Shown here: positions 33,301-37,180 of the stretch, one piece after another
How the letters are laid out: the number at the start of each line of letters is the position of its first letter
How positions within the stretch are numbered: position 1 is the first letter of the stretch
Source: Parabacteroides sp.
GTDB lineage: Bacteria > Bacteroidota > Bacteroidia > Bacteroidales > Tannerellaceae
Assembly: GCA_022775005.1 (NCBI GenBank)
Contig: JALFJR010000102.1
Location: forward strand, 1-37,180
DNA: 37,180 bases
Direction of reading: 5' to 3'
Program-made: the position numbers and the translations under genes
Notes under the pieces: generated by a model
Told to the model about the DNA's origin: nothing
What the model saw: only the letters and a program-made list of their open reading frames with translations
Database searches by the model: none

Positions 33301-34855
33301 TGTCTGCACAGGTAGCGTAACTGATCGTCTAAAACAGGACTGGGGGATTCATGACGTGTGGAATCACCTCATCCTGCCTCGTTTCGAACGTATGAATGCA
33401 TTGACTGGGACAACCATGTTTACCACCCTAAGTGCGGCTGGACATTGCATTCCCGACATGCCTTTAGCGTTGCAAAAAGGATTCAACAAAAAGCGTATCG
33501 ACCATCGTCATCACGCCATGGATGCGATTGTCATTGCTTGCACCACCCGCGATCATGTCAATTTACTGAGTAACGAAGCAGCTTCACCCAAGAGTAACCA
33601 AAATCGCCATCAACTCTCGCACAAGTTACGTAGATACGAAGAGGTTACTACTATCCAAAATGGACAACCTAAGAAACTAATGGTTGCCAAGGAGTTTGTA
33701 ATGCCTTGGCCATCCTTCCCCGAAGATGTAGCAAAAGCACTGGGCGATATTATTATTAGCTTCAAACAAAACCTAAGGGTCATTAATAAAACGTCCAACC
33801 ATGCTTTACGTTTTGTAGAAGGCAAGAAAAAGCCTATAGCGCAAACAATGGGCGATAGTTGGGCTATTCGTAAGTCGATGCATAAAGAAACGGTTTTCGG
33901 CGAGGTCAATCTGCGTAGGATAAAGACAGTGGCATTAAAAGAGGCCCTACTTCAACCTCAGCGAATCGTGGATCGTGACCTAAAAGAAAAAATCAAGGCT
34001 ATGCTGGCCTTAGGCTATAACGAGAAACAAATGAAAGCCTACTTCGCAGAAAATGCCGATACTTGGCAAGATGTAAACTTGAAGAAGATTGAGGTCTATT
34101 ATTTCACGAAAGAGACTTCTGATCGCTATTTTGCGACTCGAAAGGCCATTGATACCTCCTTTACAAAGGATTTCATTCAAACAAAAATTACGGACACCGG
34201 CATTCAACAAATCTTGCTGCGCCATTTGGAGCGATACGACAATAACGCCGAGTTGGCCTTCTCGCCCGATGGTATTGACGAGATGAACCGAAATATCCGA
34301 GAACTGAACAAGGGGCATAACCATCAGCCTATTTTCTCTGTCAGAGTGTACGAGAAAGCGGATAAGTTCACGGTTGGACAAACCGGAAACAAATCCAAGA
34401 AATTCGTAGAGGCCGCCAAAGGGACCAATCTATTCTTTGCGGTCTATGAAACGACTATCGAAGATAAAAAAACAGGCAAAACGGAAAAGAAACGTAGCTT
34501 CCGCACCATTCCTTTGCATGAAGCCATCTCGAAGATGAAACAGGGTTTGCCACTCGACGAGCAAGCACTCTTTATCCTTTCGCCCAATGATTTGGTGTAT
34601 CTGCCAACGGAGGAGGAGATCATGAAGGGAGAAATACAAATGCCTTTAGACAAAAGCAGGATTTACAAAATGGTATCTTCCAATAAATTTCAGGCTTTCT
34701 TCATAAACGAAAGAGTAGCCGCAATGATTCAAGATAAATTTGAATATTCGCCTCTTAATAAAATGGAACGAGCCATCACGGGTGAAATGATAAAAGAGAC
34801 CTGTATTCCTCTAAAAGTCGATCGATTAGGCAACATTATTCACATAGGAGTATAA
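30320..34855 (+). CDS. cas9: CRISPR-associated endonuclease Cas9 (type II-C)
   Basis: 1511 residues from ATG 30320; a longer frame adds 17 residues but starts upstream of the promoter box. RuvC-I is YILGLDLGTNSIGWAVI with D10. The Arg-rich bridge helix is at 65-92 (DRTRYRGVRRLRERQLLRRE). RuvC-II is HIEMGRELKNP with E741. HNH is DYEIEHVIPQSRYFDDSLSN with H871. RuvC-III is DHRHHAMDAIVIACTT with H1065 and D1068. All catalytic residues are present, so it should be active. At about 1500 aa it is large for II-C (Neisseria and Campylobacter enzymes have about 1000-1080) but usual for Bacteroidota. It is followed four bases later by cas1; no csn2 or cas4 is present, which sets the subtype. Confidence 0.97.
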   Translation: MDEKYILGLDLGTNSIGWAVIKQIMQENGISSLSGIIDAGSRIIPMDAAMQSDFAKGNSISQTADRTRYRGVRRLRERQLLRRERLHRMLDIMGFLPLHYQNALTRYGKFKEQTECLLPWTKDALGNAIFLFKNSYEEMLRLFWQAHPELMQQQLKVPYDWTIYYLRKKALTEAITGQELAWILLHFNQKRGYYQTRGEEQEEDKSKKEEYYALKVIDIQDSGDKKGKDIWWNVLLENGMVYRRPSKEKPDWIGKIKEFIVTTQLNPDGTPKADAKGEIKQSFRMPNENDWSLVKIKTQADIQQSHLTVGTYIFQALLANPKQKIKGKLVRTIERDFYKEELRQILEAQKQFIPQLNDRELYTRCIQELYPQNEAYRSSIANRDFTYLLMDDILFYQRPLKSKKSLISECPYERHAFINEQGEPATKALKCIAKSHPLYQEFRLWQWIYNLRIFKSQRDAQGRALDDVDVTEQFLPDEESKAILFDYLNNLSTITQKELFEKYFKLKKPAGKNAELPYRWNYVQDKAYPCNTTRGDIRSRLLKKGIDSTFLTGSIEQHLWEILFSVSDRQELRKALAKFAMRYQLDEAFVEAMAKFPPFEPDYGAYSAKAIKKLLPLMRMGHHWHSEDIDEATQQRMQKIIDGEVDEGIRQRVREKAIHLSSIEQCHGLPLWLACYLVYDRHSEASDTNKWNNPADIDHYLQQFRQHSLRNPIVEQIIMETLRTVRDIWTKVGHIDEIHIEMGRELKNPADKRAKMTERALQNENANLRIKALLTEFMNPAFEIENVRPFSPSQQELLRIYEDTALNSVETLEEDIADIIKKFAQADVAKRPTHSEVMRYKLWLEQHYLSPYTGQPIPLSRLFTTDYEIEHVIPQSRYFDDSLSNKVICEAAVNKLKDNALGYEFIKQHHGQMVPIGGGRTVPILETDSYCHLVEQTYKNNRAKMKKLLMEDIPAEFIERQLNDSRYISKLVKGLLSNIVREPDEQEATSKHVIVCTGSVTDRLKQDWGIHDVWNHLILPRFERMNALTGTTMFTTLSAAGHCIPDMPLALQKGFNKKRIDHRHHAMDAIVIACTTRDHVNLLSNEAASPKSNQNRHQLSHKLRRYEEVTTIQNGQPKKLMVAKEFVMPWPSFPEDVAKALGDIIISFKQNLRVINKTSNHALRFVEGKKKPIAQTMGDSWAIRKSMHKETVFGEVNLRRIKTVALKEALLQPQRIVDRDLKEKIKAMLALGYNEKQMKAYFAENADTWQDVNLKKIEVYYFTKETSDRYFATRKAIDTSFTKDFIQTKITDTGIQQILLRHLERYDNNAELAFSPDGIDEMNRNIRELNKGHNHQPIFSVRVYEKADKFTVGQTGNKSKKFVEAAKGTNLFFAVYETTIEDKKTGKTEKKRSFRTIPLHEAISKMKQGLPLDEQALFILSPNDLVYLPTEEEIMKGEIQMPLDKSRIYKMVSSNKFQAFFINERVAAMIQDKFEYSPLNKMERAITGEMIKETCIPLKVDRLGNIIHIGV

Positions 34856-34859
34856 CGTT

Positions 34860-36163
<1,304 letters not shown>

Positions 36164-36192
36164 TCAGATTTTTAATCCTAATTTCCATTATA

Positions 36193-36231
36193 AACAACAG
36201 GATATTAGCTAAATACCAATATCCTGTTGTT
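36193..36231. repeat. 14-bp inverted repeat overlapping the first CRISPR repeat
   Basis: AACAACAGGATATT (36193-36206) and AATATCCTGTTGTT (36218-36231) are perfect complements around an 11-base loop. The right arm includes the first six bases of repeat 1. It lies at the boundary between cas2 and the array; it may stop array transcripts that run toward cas2 or mark the array end. No T run follows on either strand. Confidence 0.75.
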
Positions 36232-37180
36232 AATCACCTTTCAAAGGTAAGAATTTCTAAGCAAATCACAACAATATGGTTGGTCTTTTTGTAACTTATG
36301 TGGTTGTTAATCACCTTTCAAAGGTAAGAATTTCTAAGCAAATCACAACTGAGCTCACCCTTGCCCTTGAATGTCACGGTTGTTAATCACCTTTCAAAGG
36401 TAAGAATTTCTAAGCAAATCACAACCTTGAGCAAAAGATTGCAGAGTATGAAAAGTTGTTAATCACCTTTCAAAGGTAAGAATTTCTAAGCAAATCACAA
36501 CTAGTAGTGATTCGCTTAGCTTCATTAAAAGTTGTTAATCACCTTTCAAAGGTAAGAATTTCTAAGCAAATCACAACACCGTTTGCCCTATTTCGTGCGC
36601 TTATGTAGTTGTTAATCACCTTTCAAAGGTAAGAATTTCTAAGCAAATCACAACATTATTTTTTCATCTAATTTTGTCGGGTGCGTTGTTAATCACCTTT
36701 CAAAGGTAAGAATTTCTAAGCAAATCACAACACGCTTATTATCCCTTATCAACTTACCAAAGTTGTTAATCACCTTTCAAAGGTAAGAATTTCTAAGCAA
36801 ATCACAACAAGTTTCAAGGCCGTCAGCTACAGTTTAATGTTGTTAATCACCTTTCAAAGGTAAGAATTTCTAAGCAAATCACAACAACAAAGCTAACAGA
36901 GGCACAGCACCGAAGTTGTTAATCACCTTTCAAAGGTAAGAATTTCTAAGCAAATCACAACTCTGAGGTGAGTGAGCTTGGTCTGACGGTTGTTGTTAAT
37001 CACCTTTCAAAGGTAAGAATTTCTAAGCAAATCACAACAAATTGACGATGAGCATTTTATCGTGACTCGTTGTTAATCACCTTTCAAAGGTAAGAATTTC
37101 TAAGCAAATCACAACAAATTGACGATGAGCATTTTATCGTGACTCGTTGTTAATCACCTTTCAAAGGTAAGAATTTCTAA
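36226..37180 (-). CRISPR. Type II-C CRISPR array, 12 complete repeats plus one cut by the window edge
   Basis: The 47-base repeat, given on plus, begins GTTGTTAATCACCTTTCAAA and ends CTAAGCAAATCACAAC. Starts are at 36226, 36303, 36379, 36455, 36531, 36608, 36685, 36762, 36839, 36915, 36992, 37069 and 37146 (partial, 35 bases). All repeats look identical over the visible part. Spacers are 29-30 bases, 12 in the window; spacers 11 and 12 are identical. The strand is given as minus because the reverse form starts GTTGTGATTTGC, as in other Bacteroidota II-C repeats, and because it pairs with the tracrRNA. The internal palindrome ACCTTT-C-AAAGGT lies in the middle of the repeat. The array continues to the right of the window. 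Confidence 0.98.
36242..36271 (-). promoter_or_regulatory. Promoter embedded in the CRISPR repeat (example: repeat 1)
   Basis: Read on minus, the repeat has TTG at its positions 2-4 (36271-36269), then 19 bases, then TACCTTTG at positions 24-31 (36249-36242). This equals the Bacteroides promoter consensus TTTG-N19-21-TAnnTTTG except that the first T is a G. The expected start is about 7-9 bases further, within the last bases of the repeat before the next spacer. The same positions occur in every repeat. Function is predicted, not shown. Confidence 0.6.

Noticed and set aside
36226-37180. Array transcribed on the plus strand in line with the cas genes
   Set aside because: The repeat pairs with the minus-strand tracrRNA only if the crRNA is read from minus, and no TAnnTTTG box exists in the plus reading of the repeat.

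Overview
The window comes from a member of the Bacteroidota, most likely order Bacteroidales. Many genes are preceded by the Bacteroides-type -7 element TAnnTTTG. One secreted enzyme ends in what looks like a type IX secretion (Por) sorting domain. Several proteins belong to families common in Bacteroidales: DUF5053, HU-HIG-like DNA-binding proteins, a DUF3298 lipoprotein, and a type II-C CRISPR system with a 47-bp repeat. A Parabacteroides/Tannerellaceae-like host fits, but genus cannot be settled from the sequence alone. No rRNA or tRNA gene was recognised.

Layout. (1) 1-9.1 kb is an accessory, defence-rich stretch on the minus strand. It holds a helicase / 23-aa membrane peptide / DUF4391 / Mod-type methyltransferase operon that runs off the left edge. 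Next come two decayed genes (RhuM and a second Mod methyltransferase), each with an internal deletion. Several tiny membrane-protein genes, a DUF5053 protein, a RelA/SpoT-fold synthetase and an HU-like protein with palindromes in its promoter region follow. (2) 9.3-13.6 kb holds a STAND/archaeal-type ATPase, a truncated hemolysin-III remnant and a compact three-gene cassette. The cassette encodes a PD-(D/E)XK-like protein, a beta-CASP/RNase J-like metallo-beta-lactamase-fold protein and a calcineurin-like phosphoesterase; the last gene carries a one-base frameshift. (3) 13.7-23.9 kb is ordinary chromosome: GNAT acetyltransferase, GH2 glycosidase, lipoprotein, rsmG, MBL hydrolase, gcvP, a secreted alpha/beta hydrolase and a divergent AraC regulator. 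(4) 23.9-28.1 kb is a complete Phe/Tyr operon (pheA, aminotransferase, DAHP synthase-chorismate mutase, tyrA). It is preceded by a 24-codon leader peptide with five Phe and five Tyr codons, an antiterminator segment and a terminator, which together form a classical attenuator. (5) 28.1-30.1 kb has a T9SS-exported lipase-like protein and a CrtO-like membrane protein. (6) 30.15-37.18 kb is a complete II-C CRISPR-Cas locus: tracrRNA (minus), cas9, cas1, cas2 and an array of 12 full repeats plus one cut by the window edge.

How it works together. The anti-repeat orientation shows that tracrRNA, and by inference crRNA, are read from the minus strand, opposite to the cas genes. Each repeat, read in that direction, contains TTG-N19-TACCTTTG, which matches the Bacteroides promoter consensus. 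The array may therefore make each crRNA from its own promoter, as described for Neisseria II-C systems. This and the Phe/Tyr attenuator are the two most interesting mechanistic predictions. The three-gene nuclease/MBL/phosphoesterase cassette is the best candidate for an undescribed multigene module.
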